Positions 26,819 to 35,428 of a DNA stretch of 61,260 bases are shown here, piece by piece. The notes below the pieces were generated by a model. That model had not been told where the DNA came from. It searched no databases and saw only the letters and a list, made by a program, of their open reading frames with translations. Within the stretch, counting starts at the first letter, position 1, and every line of letters begins with the position of its first letter. The translations under genes were made by a program, and so were the position numbers. The stretch is from an uncultured Veillonella sp. (lineage in GTDB: Bacteria; Bacillota; Negativicutes; Veillonellales; Veillonellaceae). The stretch spans positions 1 through 61,260 of the forward strand of contig CAJZEE010000002.1 in the NCBI GenBank assembly GCA_915066865.1, given 5' to 3'.

Positions 26819-26994
26819 AGGATGATGATGAATAAATGCATGCCCTACATTTACCATAAAATATATTAACAGTCATAACATATGTCATGCTGGTAATACC
26901 AAAAAGGTAATCCACCATGACCATAGCACGACATTTAGGTCGTATAGAACTAAAATCTAAATCAACTATAATGCAATTTAGATTCAATAGAACT
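26819..26994 (-). ncRNA. Candidate cobalamin-controlled short transcript
   Basis: Between the riboswitch terminator and the strong terminator 26764-26818 lie only about 180 bases. They contain two hairpins: AATCTAAAT pairing with ATTTAGATT around 26955-26985, and an imperfect one around 26885-26920. There are also two tiny frames without ribosome binding sites: 26866-26934 (22 codons, three Cys and two His) and 26792-26857 (21 codons, HHH near the middle). It may be a small RNA, metal-binding micropeptides, or the remains of a deleted gene. I cannot decide. Confidence 0.35.
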
Positions 26995-27025
26995 AAAAAA
27001 TCCTTTTTACGGGTACGTAAAAAGG
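26995..27025 (-). terminator. Riboswitch-linked intrinsic terminator
   Basis: Stem CCTTTTTACG/CGTAAAAAGG (27002-27011, 27016-27025), loop of four, followed on the minus strand by ATTTTTT. It stands about 50 bases after the cobalamin aptamer, the usual place of a transcription-attenuation platform. Confidence 0.85.
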
Positions 27026-27059
27026 AGCTATTAACTTCTCCTCCCTATCTCTCGTAGGT

Positions 27060-27225
27060 CAAATGGTGAATGTTGAATAGGCAGTTCTCCTGACTCGGCG
27101 TCATCGCTAATCTAGCCTTCCCAGTTTCCCAGTGACTTAATTTAGACTCGCTCGACCATACAGTGGCGGGACCGTGCCGGCCTTTAACCGGCTTCTCTAT
27201 TATGCTTTTCAGCACCTATTCCCAA
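27060..27225 (-). promoter_or_regulatory. Cobalamin riboswitch
   Basis: On the minus strand the conserved blocks appear in order: GGTGCTGAAAAGC, the GCCGG...CCGGC helix, CGGTCCCGCCACTGT, GTCACTGGGAAACTGG, then GATGACGCCGAGTCAGGA running into GAGAACTGCC (the B12 box, about 27080-27098). Adenosyl- or other cobalamin binding should fold the RNA so that the 26995-27025 terminator forms. The element points leftward, away from the exporter operon, and no clear gene lies downstream. Confidence 0.93.
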
Positions 27226-27273
27226 ATATGATATTTTCTATGCCTTTATTCTAACAGTCTACATTCATTTAGT

Positions 27274-27330
27274 CAATACGGCAGTAGCATATTTATTAAT
27301 AAAAAAATGCTATATAGGTCTGCCGTATTG
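27274..27330. terminator. Long inverted repeat between exporter operon and riboswitch
   Basis: CAATACGGCAG (27274-27284) pairs with CTGCCGTATTG (27320-27330); inside, TAGCAT (27285-27290) pairs with ATGCTA (27307-27312). The loop carries an A7/T7 tract. It probably ends the exporter operon, whose last stop is at 27372, though the T tract lies within the structure rather than behind it. Confidence 0.55.
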
Positions 27331-27371
27331 TTATAACAGAAATTAATAATTCAACTAGCTAGAAAACAAAC

Positions 27372-28487
27372 TTATCCCACACGATTTCTAAACAACCACC
27401 CCGCCATTGACATAGTAACAATAGTTAATATAATCATAGGAATAAAGTTAAACCAAATATCCGTCAATCCTGCACCTTCTAGATAAATCCTGCGCATTGC
27501 ATCAACAGAAAAACGCATAGGATTTCCATATGTAAGATATTGCAATATTTTCGGCATATTATGTACAGGTGTGATTAATCCGGACAATAAGGCTAGTGGA
27601 AAAAGAAAGACAAAAACATATACGAGAACTTGCTGCATATTTTTTGCAATAGCCGAAATAGATAATCCCAATCCAATGCTACTACTTATAAATGTAAACA
27701 ACACAGCATACACAAGAAATATGTTGCCCCGAAATGGAACTTTAAACCAAAACATGGCTATTAATAACAATACAGTACTTTGAAACAGTCCTATTATCAT
27801 GGGTGGTATAGACTTTGCAATCAAAATTTGCATAGATGATACAGGTGTCACCAATAATTGATCAAAGGTCCCCTGTTCTCGTTCTCTTGCCACAGATAAG
27901 CCACCCAACATGATAACTTGTGTCATACTGATCAATATGACGAGACCTGTCAAGAAAGTCCATGAAGACTGCTGATTTTCATTGTACCAGGTACGAGATT
28001 CAATCGTGATTCCCTTATGTTCAATACCTAACCAAGTCTGATTGAATTGAGAAATGATTTGCCCCATATAGGCTGCGACAAGACCTGAGGTCATTGTGTT
28101 CGTCCCATTTGCAATAACAGTGATAGATGTAGGTTGTTTATGCTTTAATTTTTCTTCAAAATCTTGAGGTATGATAACAGCCATAATAACTTTGTTGGAG
28201 TCTATTAGTGGTGCAATTATATCCGGAGAGTTCGCAGACTGATACAGTTCGAAAACACCTGATGAATTAATAGTCGATTCTAGTGCAGCTGCGGTCTGCG
28301 TATGACTTTCATCAATCAATACATAGGGAACTTTGTTGAGATTATAGGTTGCGGCATAACCGAAGAGGAATCCTTGAATAAGAACCGGTAATAGTAAGAC
28401 TATACGAGTTTTCGGATCTTTGAAGGTGGCTAATAGCTCTTTCCATATGATGGAGACAATTTGATTCCAATACAGGCGCCAATTCAT
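27372..28487 (-). CDS. ABC-2 type exporter permease (YbhR-like)
   Basis: 371 residues. One N-terminal membrane helix, a large periplasmic domain (about 45-180), then five helices with the ABC-2 mark EREQGTFDQLLVTPV. The start at 28487 (MNWRLYWNQ) is chosen because GAAGGTGG precedes it and its ATG overlaps the stop of the previous gene (TAATG). It pairs with the next permease and the double ATPase to expel drugs or lipophilic compounds through HlyD and TolC partners. Substrate unknown. Confidence 0.9.
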   Translation of the reverse strand: MNWRLYWNQIVSIIWKELLATFKDPKTRIVLLLPVLIQGFLFGYAATYNLNKVPYVLIDESHTQTAAALESTINSSGVFELYQSANSPDIIAPLIDSNKVIMAVIIPQDFEEKLKHKQPTSITVIANGTNTMTSGLVAAYMGQIISQFNQTWLGIEHKGITIESRTWYNENQQSSWTFLTGLVILISMTQVIMLGGLSVAREREQGTFDQLLVTPVSSMQILIAKSIPPMIIGLFQSTVLLLIAMFWFKVPFRGNIFLVYAVLFTFISSSIGLGLSISAIAKNMQQVLVYVFVFLFPLALLSGLITPVHNMPKILQYLTYGNPMRFSVDAMRRIYLEGAGLTDIWFNFIPMIILTIVTMSMAGWLFRNRVG

Positions 28488-29599
28488 TATTCCACCTTCT
28501 TCCGCGTAATATAAATCGTCAATATTGTAAAGCAAATAGCAAATCCCGATAATACGGCACTATTTTTAATGATCAAATACCAGTTATTTCCACCGAGGAA
28601 CAATGATTTCAGTAATTCTAAAAAATATGTAGGAGGTAAAAGCCGTGAAATATATTGAATCACCACAGGTTGTGAGTGTGGATCAAATAAAAAACCCGTC
28701 AATATTAAAGCTGGTAAAAAACTGGTAAGTAACGCCATTTGACAAGCCAAGAACTGTTTCTTCGTAAACGCAGATATAAGTAATCCCATATTTAAGGAAA
28801 CAATCAAATACAATGTGGATACGATGCAGATGATCCATAAGGAACCACGCATCGGTACTTCATAAAAGAAATACGATACACCGAGGCAAAACAATAGCCC
28901 TAACATGGCCAATACATAATAAGGCACTACCTTAGCCAAAATAATTTCAATAGGCTTAACTGGTGTAACGAATAAAGCCTCGAACGTACCACGCTCCCAT
29001 TCTCTAGCCATAACAACCGCCGTGAGAAAGACGGATACAATCGTCATGATAATCATGATGAGCCCAGGAATCAAAAACCAGGTACTTGTATTTGCCTCAT
29101 TAAACCACATGCGATGGTTCATTGTTATATATCCACCACGTAACATAAACGGAATATTCTTAACGGCCCATAAATTAATAGCTGAGTTTACATAACTTTC
29201 TACGCTCATCGCTACCGAAGTATCGACACCGTAGTAGATTCCCTGTACCTTTCCTTGTCCGCGCATAACTTGAGACGAAAAATCCTGTGGAATCACCAGT
29301 ATAGCATCTACCTTTCGTTTTTCTAGCAATAGTTCCGCCGTCTTTCTATCGCGAACCGCTATAGGTTGAAAGTACTCAGAGCCATATAAGGAGTCATACA
29401 CACTCTGGGTCATAGAATCTTGCCGCTCCATAACCACTGCTATCGGCACGTGTTTAACATCCAAAGTTACCCCTGAGCCGATGAGGATGATAAGTAGTAT
29501 AGGTAGCACAACCCCCAACAGAATAGTGCTAGGGTCACGCAATACTTGTAAGGTCTCCTTGTATACCAATGAGGAAAACCGTCTTATAAATCCGTTCAT
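28487..29599 (-). CDS. ABC-2 type exporter permease (YbhS-like)
   Basis: 370 residues with the same layout as its neighbour: N-terminal helix, periplasmic domain, then five helices with AREWERGTFEALFVTPVKPIE. Its ATG overlaps the ATPase stop by four bases (ATGA) and its stop overlaps the next start. The two permeases should form a heterodimer in the inner membrane. Confidence 0.9.
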   Translation of the reverse strand: MNGFIRRFSSLVYKETLQVLRDPSTILLGVVLPILLIILIGSGVTLDVKHVPIAVVMERQDSMTQSVYDSLYGSEYFQPIAVRDRKTAELLLEKRKVDAILVIPQDFSSQVMRGQGKVQGIYYGVDTSVAMSVESYVNSAINLWAVKNIPFMLRGGYITMNHRMWFNEANTSTWFLIPGLIMIIMTIVSVFLTAVVMAREWERGTFEALFVTPVKPIEIILAKVVPYYVLAMLGLLFCLGVSYFFYEVPMRGSLWIICIVSTLYLIVSLNMGLLISAFTKKQFLACQMALLTSFLPALILTGFLFDPHSQPVVIQYISRLLPPTYFLELLKSLFLGGNNWYLIIKNSAVLSGFAICFTILTIYITRKKVE

Positions 29600-31395
29600 A
29601 CGTCCTCCTCCTGTTCGCGTTTTTTCAGTATGACGGAGATAAACGCTTCATTCATAGTACAAGTCTCGTTGCCGGCAGTCCGTCTAACCTCATCAGGTGT
29701 TCCCAGTACAACGAGTTTCCCTGCATCCTGAATCATAATGCGGTCACAATATTCCGATTCATCCATAAAATGAGTCGTAATAATAATCGTTGTTCCTCCT
29801 TTTGATAAAGAAGTAATCTGTCGCCAGAAATTACGACGTGTAAGAGGATCAATACCACTTGTGGGCTCATCCAAGAAAAGAATCTTAGGTTCATGCATTA
29901 AGGCAGCTGCCATGGACAAACGCTGTTTATAACCACCAGGCAAATCACCGGCTATCATATCTCTCACATCATTCAGACGAAACTCCTTGATCACAGCTTC
30001 TATTCGATCATCCTTTTTTTGACCGTATAAACCATACACACCAGCAAAAAAATCCAGATTTTCCATAACGGACAAATTGCCGTACAAAGAAAACTTTTGC
30101 GCTACATATCCGAAATTGCTTCTTGCTGCTGTACGAGATTTAACGACATCAACTCCAGCTACGCGTAAATCCCCGCTCGTTACAGGCAATAAGCCGCACA
30201 GCATACGAAATGTCGTCGTCTTGCCGGCTCCATTTGGTCCAAGCAATCCGAATACTTCTCCGCGCTGCACCGTAAAAGAGGTATTGGCCACCGCCGTAAA
30301 ATCACCGAATGTTCTCACCAAATGAGATACAGAAATTTCTATTGGACGCTCAACCATTTCATTTGGGGACAACAAACGCTTTCGTTCTTTCTCTATCGCA
30401 CTTTCATCCAAATCCATATCGATAGCATCTAAGAGGGAAGTCCTCTGTTTCAAAGTAAACTCATCCTCTTTTAATAGCATCATAAAGGTATCTTCCAAAC
30501 GGCTTTGAACTGATTGTTCCTCCATACCGTACTCGCTAAGCCAAGGAATTGAAAGCATTTCTTTCGTTTTTATATATCGTACGGTACCAGCCTCCGGAAC
30601 TGCATCTGCCACGCATTTTCTATCATCCATCAATGCGGCCTGTACATTTCGCATGCTCAATGACTTCGGAATTTTTACCTGAAAGCATCGCCCCTCAGAC
30701 ATTTGAGTCAATTCATGCGGTGTCCCAGTTGCTAAAAACCGCCCTTTATTAAGGACGAAAACATCTTTACAACGCTCCGCCTCATCTAAGTATGCAGTAC
30801 TAACAAGTACGCTGATTCCATCTGTACGTACTAACGACTCTAAAATCTCCCATAACTCCCGCCTTGAAAATGGATCAACCCCTACGGTAGGTTCATCGAG
30901 CAGTAAAAGCTCTGGAGAACGCACCAATGTACAGGCTAGGCTAAGCTTTTGCTTCATACCGCCTGACAATTTACCAGCTTGACGCTTAGTAAATTTGGCT
31001 AGCCCCGTCATATGCAGTAATTTTTCAAACCGCTCCATTCTCACATGCAAAGGAATACCGTGTAAATCTGCATAGAGATTCATGTTTTCACTGACCGATA
31101 ATTCCTCATAAAGCCCAAACTTTTGAGGCATATAGCTGAGTCTATCTTGAACTTTCTGCGAATATGCTTTCACATCCATTCCGAGGACATCTAAAGAACC
31201 AGCCGTGGCATCCAATAAACCGGCTATCAAACGAATCAAAGTCGTTTTTCCCGCCCCATCTGGACCAACCAATGCAGTTAAACAGCCTTTCCGAATTTTA
31301 AAATCCAGATGGTCCAATGCTATTATAGGATCAGCTCCGACAATGGGAAATTCTTTATATAATTGTGACGCTTCGATTGCATATACATCATTCAC
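29596..31395 (-). CDS. Double-NBD ABC exporter ATPase (YbhF-like)
   Basis: 599 residues: two ATP-binding domains in one chain. NBD1 has GPDGAGKTTL, LSGGMKQKL and LLLLDEPTVGVD; NBD2 (from about 350) has GPNGAGKTTT, a signature reading LPGGYKQRL instead of LSGGxxQ, and ILFLDEPTSGID. The two sites may therefore not be equivalent. The start is GTG at 31393-31395 with GAGGTG upstream. It drives the two permeases encoded downstream. Confidence 0.9.
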   Translation of the reverse strand: MNDVYAIEASQLYKEFPIVGADPIIALDHLDFKIRKGCLTALVGPDGAGKTTLIRLIAGLLDATAGSLDVLGMDVKAYSQKVQDRLSYMPQKFGLYEELSVSENMNLYADLHGIPLHVRMERFEKLLHMTGLAKFTKRQAGKLSGGMKQKLSLACTLVRSPELLLLDEPTVGVDPFSRRELWEILESLVRTDGISVLVSTAYLDEAERCKDVFVLNKGRFLATGTPHELTQMSEGRCFQVKIPKSLSMRNVQAALMDDRKCVADAVPEAGTVRYIKTKEMLSIPWLSEYGMEEQSVQSRLEDTFMMLLKEDEFTLKQRTSLLDAIDMDLDESAIEKERKRLLSPNEMVERPIEISVSHLVRTFGDFTAVANTSFTVQRGEVFGLLGPNGAGKTTTFRMLCGLLPVTSGDLRVAGVDVVKSRTAARSNFGYVAQKFSLYGNLSVMENLDFFAGVYGLYGQKKDDRIEAVIKEFRLNDVRDMIAGDLPGGYKQRLSMAAALMHEPKILFLDEPTSGIDPLTRRNFWRQITSLSKGGTTIIITTHFMDESEYCDRIMIQDAGKLVVLGTPDEVRRTAGNETCTMNEAFISVILKKREQEEDV

Positions 31396-31404
31396 CGCAC
31401 ACCT

Positions 31405-32445
31405 CTATATATCAATGGAAACAGTGGCAGGCATTCCTAAACGGAGACGATTATCAGGGTCATCCACATAGACCCGCACTTCATACACAAGGGTAGTACG
31501 CACATCCTCCGTTTCTACCGATTTAGGTGTAAATTCCGCTACGGAAGAAATATATCCGATTGTGCCGTGAATCGGTTCATTCTTATTAGTATCCGTCGTC
31601 ACATTCGCATCCATACCGTTATAAATTTTCCCTAAATCCCGTTCGTTCACATATACACGAACCCACTTTTTGGTATTCTCAGCCAACTTAAATACAGGTG
31701 TACTCGGTGAAGCCATATCACCGACCTGTAATAATCGGGCCGTTATAACACCGTCTATAGGAGCCGTTAAGACAGTTTGGTTTAACAAAAACTCCTGACG
31801 AGCCAATTCGCTTTTCATCGAATCCAATTGTGCTTGGGCCTGTGCTATATCTTCCTGTCTTGGCCCTGCGACAGCTAAATTGTATGCTTGCTGAGCCTCA
31901 TTTAATTTGGCTTCCGATACTTTCACCTTCGCCTGTATATCATCTACAGACTGTCGACTGACGGCCTTACCATTTGAAGCATTATAGGATTTTTGCAGCT
32001 TATCGGACTCCTGCTTCGATTGAGCCAGCGAAGCCTCTGCAGATGTAACTCGTGCCGATGCCTGGGCAATTTCTTCAGGTCTGCTCCCTGCCTGCAACTT
32101 AGCCACTACCGCTTCCTGTGCTGCAATGGTAGCCTTAGCCTGCTGTACAGCAAGATTCAATTCATCAGAATTTAAATATCCTAATATCTGCCCCTTGGTT
32201 ACGACCGCCCCTTCATCCACTAAAAGGCTGGAAATTCGATCACTGCCCCGGAATGCAACATTCACTTCCCGCAGATTCACATTGCCTTGCAACACAATGT
32301 GATGAGCCGCCATATACGCTTCATATTGATAATAAGCATAATAACCTGCACCGCCCAGAATAATTAGAAGAGCAATTATTATACTTATACACTTTTTTCT
32401 ATTATTCGCCATCCAACGTTTAAGAACATCAAGTTTCTCTTTCAT
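31405..32445 (-). CDS. HlyD-type periplasmic adaptor (YbhG-like)
   Basis: 346 residues. N-terminal membrane anchor (about 18-37), biotinyl-lipoyl-like part (VNLREVNVAFRGSDRISSLLVDEGAVV), a long alpha-hairpin rich in Ala/Gln/Glu (about 85-200), then the closing lipoyl and beta-barrel parts (TVLTAPIDGVITARLLQVGD). It bridges the inner-membrane exporter and the TolC-type channel. Start at 32445 is preferred for its GGGGA spacing; the upstream ATG at 32451 is too close to it. Confidence 0.9.
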   Translation of the reverse strand: MKEKLDVLKRWMANNRKKCISIIIALLIILGGAGYYAYYQYEAYMAAHHIVLQGNVNLREVNVAFRGSDRISSLLVDEGAVVTKGQILGYLNSDELNLAVQQAKATIAAQEAVVAKLQAGSRPEEIAQASARVTSAEASLAQSKQESDKLQKSYNASNGKAVSRQSVDDIQAKVKVSEAKLNEAQQAYNLAVAGPRQEDIAQAQAQLDSMKSELARQEFLLNQTVLTAPIDGVITARLLQVGDMASPSTPVFKLAENTKKWVRVYVNERDLGKIYNGMDANVTTDTNKNEPIHGTIGYISSVAEFTPKSVETEDVRTTLVYEVRVYVDDPDNRLRLGMPATVSIDI

Positions 32446-32466
32446 AATCATTCCCCGCTTCTGACA

Positions 32467-34167
32467 CTATTTCTTAGCATGCGAATCCGCCTCTGCCGCC
32501 TGATCGATGTCCATAGCTTCCCAACCACCGCCTAAGGATTTGAATAAACGAATAGTATCAGCAAACTCTTGCCCTCGACTCATGATATATTGCCGTCTAA
32601 CAGACAATACATTTCGTCGCGCATCAAGAACACTTAAGTAGTCACTAATACCAGAGTCAAAATTAATTTGAGCCAATGATTCCGCTTGCTGTGCAGATTC
32701 TACAGCAGATTTTAATTCCTCAGACTTAATATGATCCTGAGATGCATCCGTCACCGCATTTCGGACCTCCCCGACAGCTTTCAAAACAGTCTCTTCGTAA
32801 AGTGCCAAGTATTCCTGTTCCTTTTCCGTTTGTACTTTTATATTCTTCCGGATAGCTCCGGCATGAAAAATAGGCATTGTTATTGACGGTCCTATCCCTA
32901 TCATCTTCCCGATGACTGAAACGAGTCCACCCGATGCAAACGACTCCAATCCTATACTGCCATTCAGTGAAAATCTAGGCTTAAGATCATCCTTTGCGGA
33001 CTTCGTTTTCTGCTGTTGTGCCGCAATACGTCGTTCAGCCGCCTGTATATCCGGTCGTTGCCGCAAAGCTTCCGCCGGTATGCCGATAAACATATGCGGA
33101 TCCACCGTCGGTAACGAAGCATTATCCGTCAATAACCCATCGACTTCGCCTGGAACTGTTCCCGTCAATATAGAAAGAGCAGCCATTGTGGAAGCTATAT
33201 TTTTCTTTAATGAAGGAATCTCCGCTTGAGTCTGAGATAATGCATATGTAGCCTGTTGCACAGGTAATTCATTAATAATACCAGACTGATTATTTATCTT
33301 AATCAGTTCCAACGCTTCCTGTTGACGTTTCACATCATCTTCTGTTATGCGCAATTGCTCCTGTAAAGTTCTTAACGACATATACTGTAATGCGGTTTCC
33401 GCGCTCAAAGATACCCAGGTGGAATATAAATCCGCCTGTGATGCTTGTAACGAATTCGATGCAGCACGTGATTTTGCTTTTTGTCTTCCGAATATATCAA
33501 TTTCCCATCGCGCATCAATTCCCAATTTACCGGTTTCTACATTTCTCGTCATCTTATCAGATATAGGTAAATTCTTTATCGCTTCTCGGTCTGAATCCCA
33601 TTCACCCTGACCTCTATTAGCCGACCATGAACCGGAAGCATCTAGCCAAGGTAATCGCTGTGCTTCAGCAATACCCAACTGTAACCGTCCTTGTCTAACT
33701 CGAGAACGAGCTACCTCTAACTGCCGATTATTTTTGAGGGTCAAATCAATTAATTGATCCAATACGGGATCATTAAAAACCTTCCACCAGTGGGCTAACT
33801 CTTCTTCACTGACCGCGTTCCCTTCCACAACCGCATACGGTAAGGGATGTTTTCCCGCTTCTTCTACCCAAGAATGTTCATTCAATTCTTTAGTTGCTTT
33901 TTGTTTCTCTGAAAGCTTAGTCTCATCAGCAGCAGTACTCTTTTTCTTCTTTTTTTTGCCATCTTTGTAATACGATGCAATAACAGGACTGCCTTGGTCA
34001 GAATCGTCAACAGTTTTTTCAGACTTATGCTGTATTATCGTATTATCTCGACGCGTTTGATTCGTATCTCTATTTGATTGACTAAAGCTGATGCCAGCGC
34101 TAGCACTCCAAGCCCCTAATGCTAAACATATATAAACAATTAAAAGTTGTTTTCTATTCGTCTTCAT
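32467..34167 (-). CDS. TolC-family outer-membrane efflux channel
   Basis: 566 residues. Signal peptide (KQLLIVYICLALGAWSASA) without a lipobox cysteine, then a disordered basic stretch with KDGKKKKKK encoded by a near-homopolymeric A tract, then two outer-membrane efflux repeats: LKNNRQLEVARSRVRQGR and later QINFDSGISDYLSVLDARRN. It forms the exit duct of the exporter. It is the first gene of the operon; AGAGG precedes the start. Confidence 0.9.
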   Translation of the reverse strand: MKTNRKQLLIVYICLALGAWSASAGISFSQSNRDTNQTRRDNTIIQHKSEKTVDDSDQGSPVIASYYKDGKKKKKKSTAADETKLSEKQKATKELNEHSWVEEAGKHPLPYAVVEGNAVSEEELAHWWKVFNDPVLDQLIDLTLKNNRQLEVARSRVRQGRLQLGIAEAQRLPWLDASGSWSANRGQGEWDSDREAIKNLPISDKMTRNVETGKLGIDARWEIDIFGRQKAKSRAASNSLQASQADLYSTWVSLSAETALQYMSLRTLQEQLRITEDDVKRQQEALELIKINNQSGIINELPVQQATYALSQTQAEIPSLKKNIASTMAALSILTGTVPGEVDGLLTDNASLPTVDPHMFIGIPAEALRQRPDIQAAERRIAAQQQKTKSAKDDLKPRFSLNGSIGLESFASGGLVSVIGKMIGIGPSITMPIFHAGAIRKNIKVQTEKEQEYLALYEETVLKAVGEVRNAVTDASQDHIKSEELKSAVESAQQAESLAQINFDSGISDYLSVLDARRNVLSVRRQYIMSRGQEFADTIRLFKSLGGGWEAMDIDQAAEADSHAKK

Positions 34168-34335
34168 AGCAAACCTCTTTTCATTTCCATATATATCAGT
34201 ATCATTATATGTTCATCTTATAATATAAAACCATTATGTATCAATAATATGAAGTATCATTTCAATCTAACTTGAGTTTTATCGAACTTTCACATAAAAT
34301 AAAAATGTATTAATATAATTCAAGTGGAGGCGATT

Positions 34336-34614
34336 ATGTATATCGGTGAAATCATTAAAAGCTATCGCGAACAACATAATATGACAGTTGAAGAATTCGC
34401 AAATAAATCGAATCTAAGTCAAGCAGAAATCACCCAATTGGAAGAATTATTTCAAAGTGATAGAACAACACCTTATCCTGTTGCAATGCGACAAATTAAA
34501 AGTATAGCTGAAGCCATCGAACAGCCAATCCCCATCATTATGAATCTTATTTCTGCAGATCAAGAAATCGTCGTTAACGTAGTAGCTGAATCAGATCAGC
34601 CACATGCGAAATAA
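34336..34614 (+). CDS. XRE-family helix-turn-helix protein
   Basis: 92 residues. The N-terminal 65 form an HTH_XRE-like fold (IGEIIKSYREQHNMTVEEFA, then NLSQAEITQLE), followed by a strand-like tail. GGAGG precedes the ATG at 34336. It is divergent from the exporter operon and could repress it, or belong to the nearby prophage edge; neither is shown. Confidence 0.75.
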   Translation: MYIGEIIKSYREQHNMTVEEFANKSNLSQAEITQLEELFQSDRTTPYPVAMRQIKSIAEAIEQPIPIIMNLISADQEIVVNVVAESDQPHAK

Positions 34615-34652
34615 TAAAACTTAGTTAATTAAATAAAGATCATTAGCTCATA

Positions 34653-34684
34653 AAAGGACCCTACATAAATATGTAGGGTCCTTT
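34653..34684 (+). terminator. Terminator of the XRE gene
   Basis: Perfect 14-bp stem (34653-34666 with 34671-34684) ending in TTT, 38 bases after the stop. A second weaker hairpin, AGCA-CACA/TGTG-TGCT, follows at about 34709-34731. Confidence 0.85.
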
Positions 34685-34866
34685 ATATACATATAAAAAG
34701 CAAAATAAAAAAGCACCACATTACTGTGATGCTTTAATTTGGTGAACCGTTTTAAGCTAAATACGAACTTTGTATGTATTATTAGACGTTCAAAATATCC
34801 AATTAGCCTAGAATTTTATTTATCTGACAAGAAATTGAAAGCATAATATTATTTAGGCAAAAAAAT

Positions 34867-34905
34867 AAAGCCTGTTAGAACATCAAAAATATTCTAACAG
34901 GCTTT
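34867..34905 (-). terminator. Terminator at the end of the prophage late operon
   Basis: Perfect 14-bp stem (34867-34880 with 34892-34905) with A/T tracts on both sides, 14 bases after the last lysis gene. It marks the end of the late transcript and the left part of the prophage. Confidence 0.9.
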
Positions 34906-34918
34906 ATATATAATAGTA

Positions 34919-35428
34919 TTATTTAGCTGCAGCCACTATGGCCCCTAAAGTAGCTGCACCAGCAACAACGGCCCATATATCCCGTTGCCTATGGAGTCGA
35001 GCCTCCGTTCTCTTTGATTGCTGAATTTCCTTGTTCGCAATCTCTAAATATTTGTTGGTTTGATTCAAGTAGTCGTTTTGCTTCATCGAGTCTTGCTTTG
35101 CTTTCATCAATTCGTTCGCTTGCTTCTCGTTGATAGACTTCAATCTGTTCAATTCGTCGCTCTGCCTCATGGTTAAGGATTGTGCTTCGGTCAATTTCAG
35201 ATTGGATGCGTCTATTAAGCTCAATGCTTGACTCGTTTGATTTTTTACCTTGTTCCACTGCGTCAATGGCACGGTTATGGTTGGTTCGTCCAAACCAGTT
35301 TGTGTAGACATACTCGGCTGTTCTGCAAAAACTGTACAAGAAAACACCAATGAAAACAACAATACAAATATCACGAACAATAGGCTTTTGAAACAAATTT
35401 CTAATTTTAGTAATGATTGATGTTTCAT
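34919..35428 (-). CDS. Spanin-like protein, unimolecular-spanin topology (overlapping frame 2)
   Basis: 169 residues. Hydrophobic N-terminal segment LLFVIFVLLFSLVFSC followed by TVFAEQ: a signal-peptidase I site at VFA-E is possible, and VFSC is a weak lipobox. A long polar coiled coil (about 55-145, Gln/Lys/Glu rich) leads to a C-terminal membrane helix DIWAVVAGAATLGAIVAAA. Outer-membrane anchor or secreted start plus coiled coil plus C-terminal helix is the u-spanin plan. It shares one Shine-Dalgarno (35438-35442) with the frame starting at 35432, its own ATG lying nine bases after it. It overlaps that gene over 440 bases. Confidence 0.7.
   Translation of the reverse strand: MKHQSLLKLEICFKSLLFVIFVLLFSLVFSCTVFAEQPSMSTQTGLDEPTITVPLTQWNKVKNQTSQALSLIDASNLKLTEAQSLTMRQSDELNRLKSINEKQANELMKAKQDSMKQNDYLNQTNKYLEIANKEIQQSKRTEARLHRQRDIWAVVAGAATLGAIVAAAK

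Noticed and set aside
27060..27225. Cobalamin riboswitch as the control of the exporter operon
   Set aside because: It is on the same strand but downstream of the operon's last gene, so it cannot control it.
34336..34614. XRE protein as the prophage repressor
   Set aside because: It lies outside the terminator at the left end, next to the exporter operon, while the repressor region should be at the other end of the prophage; a host role is more likely.
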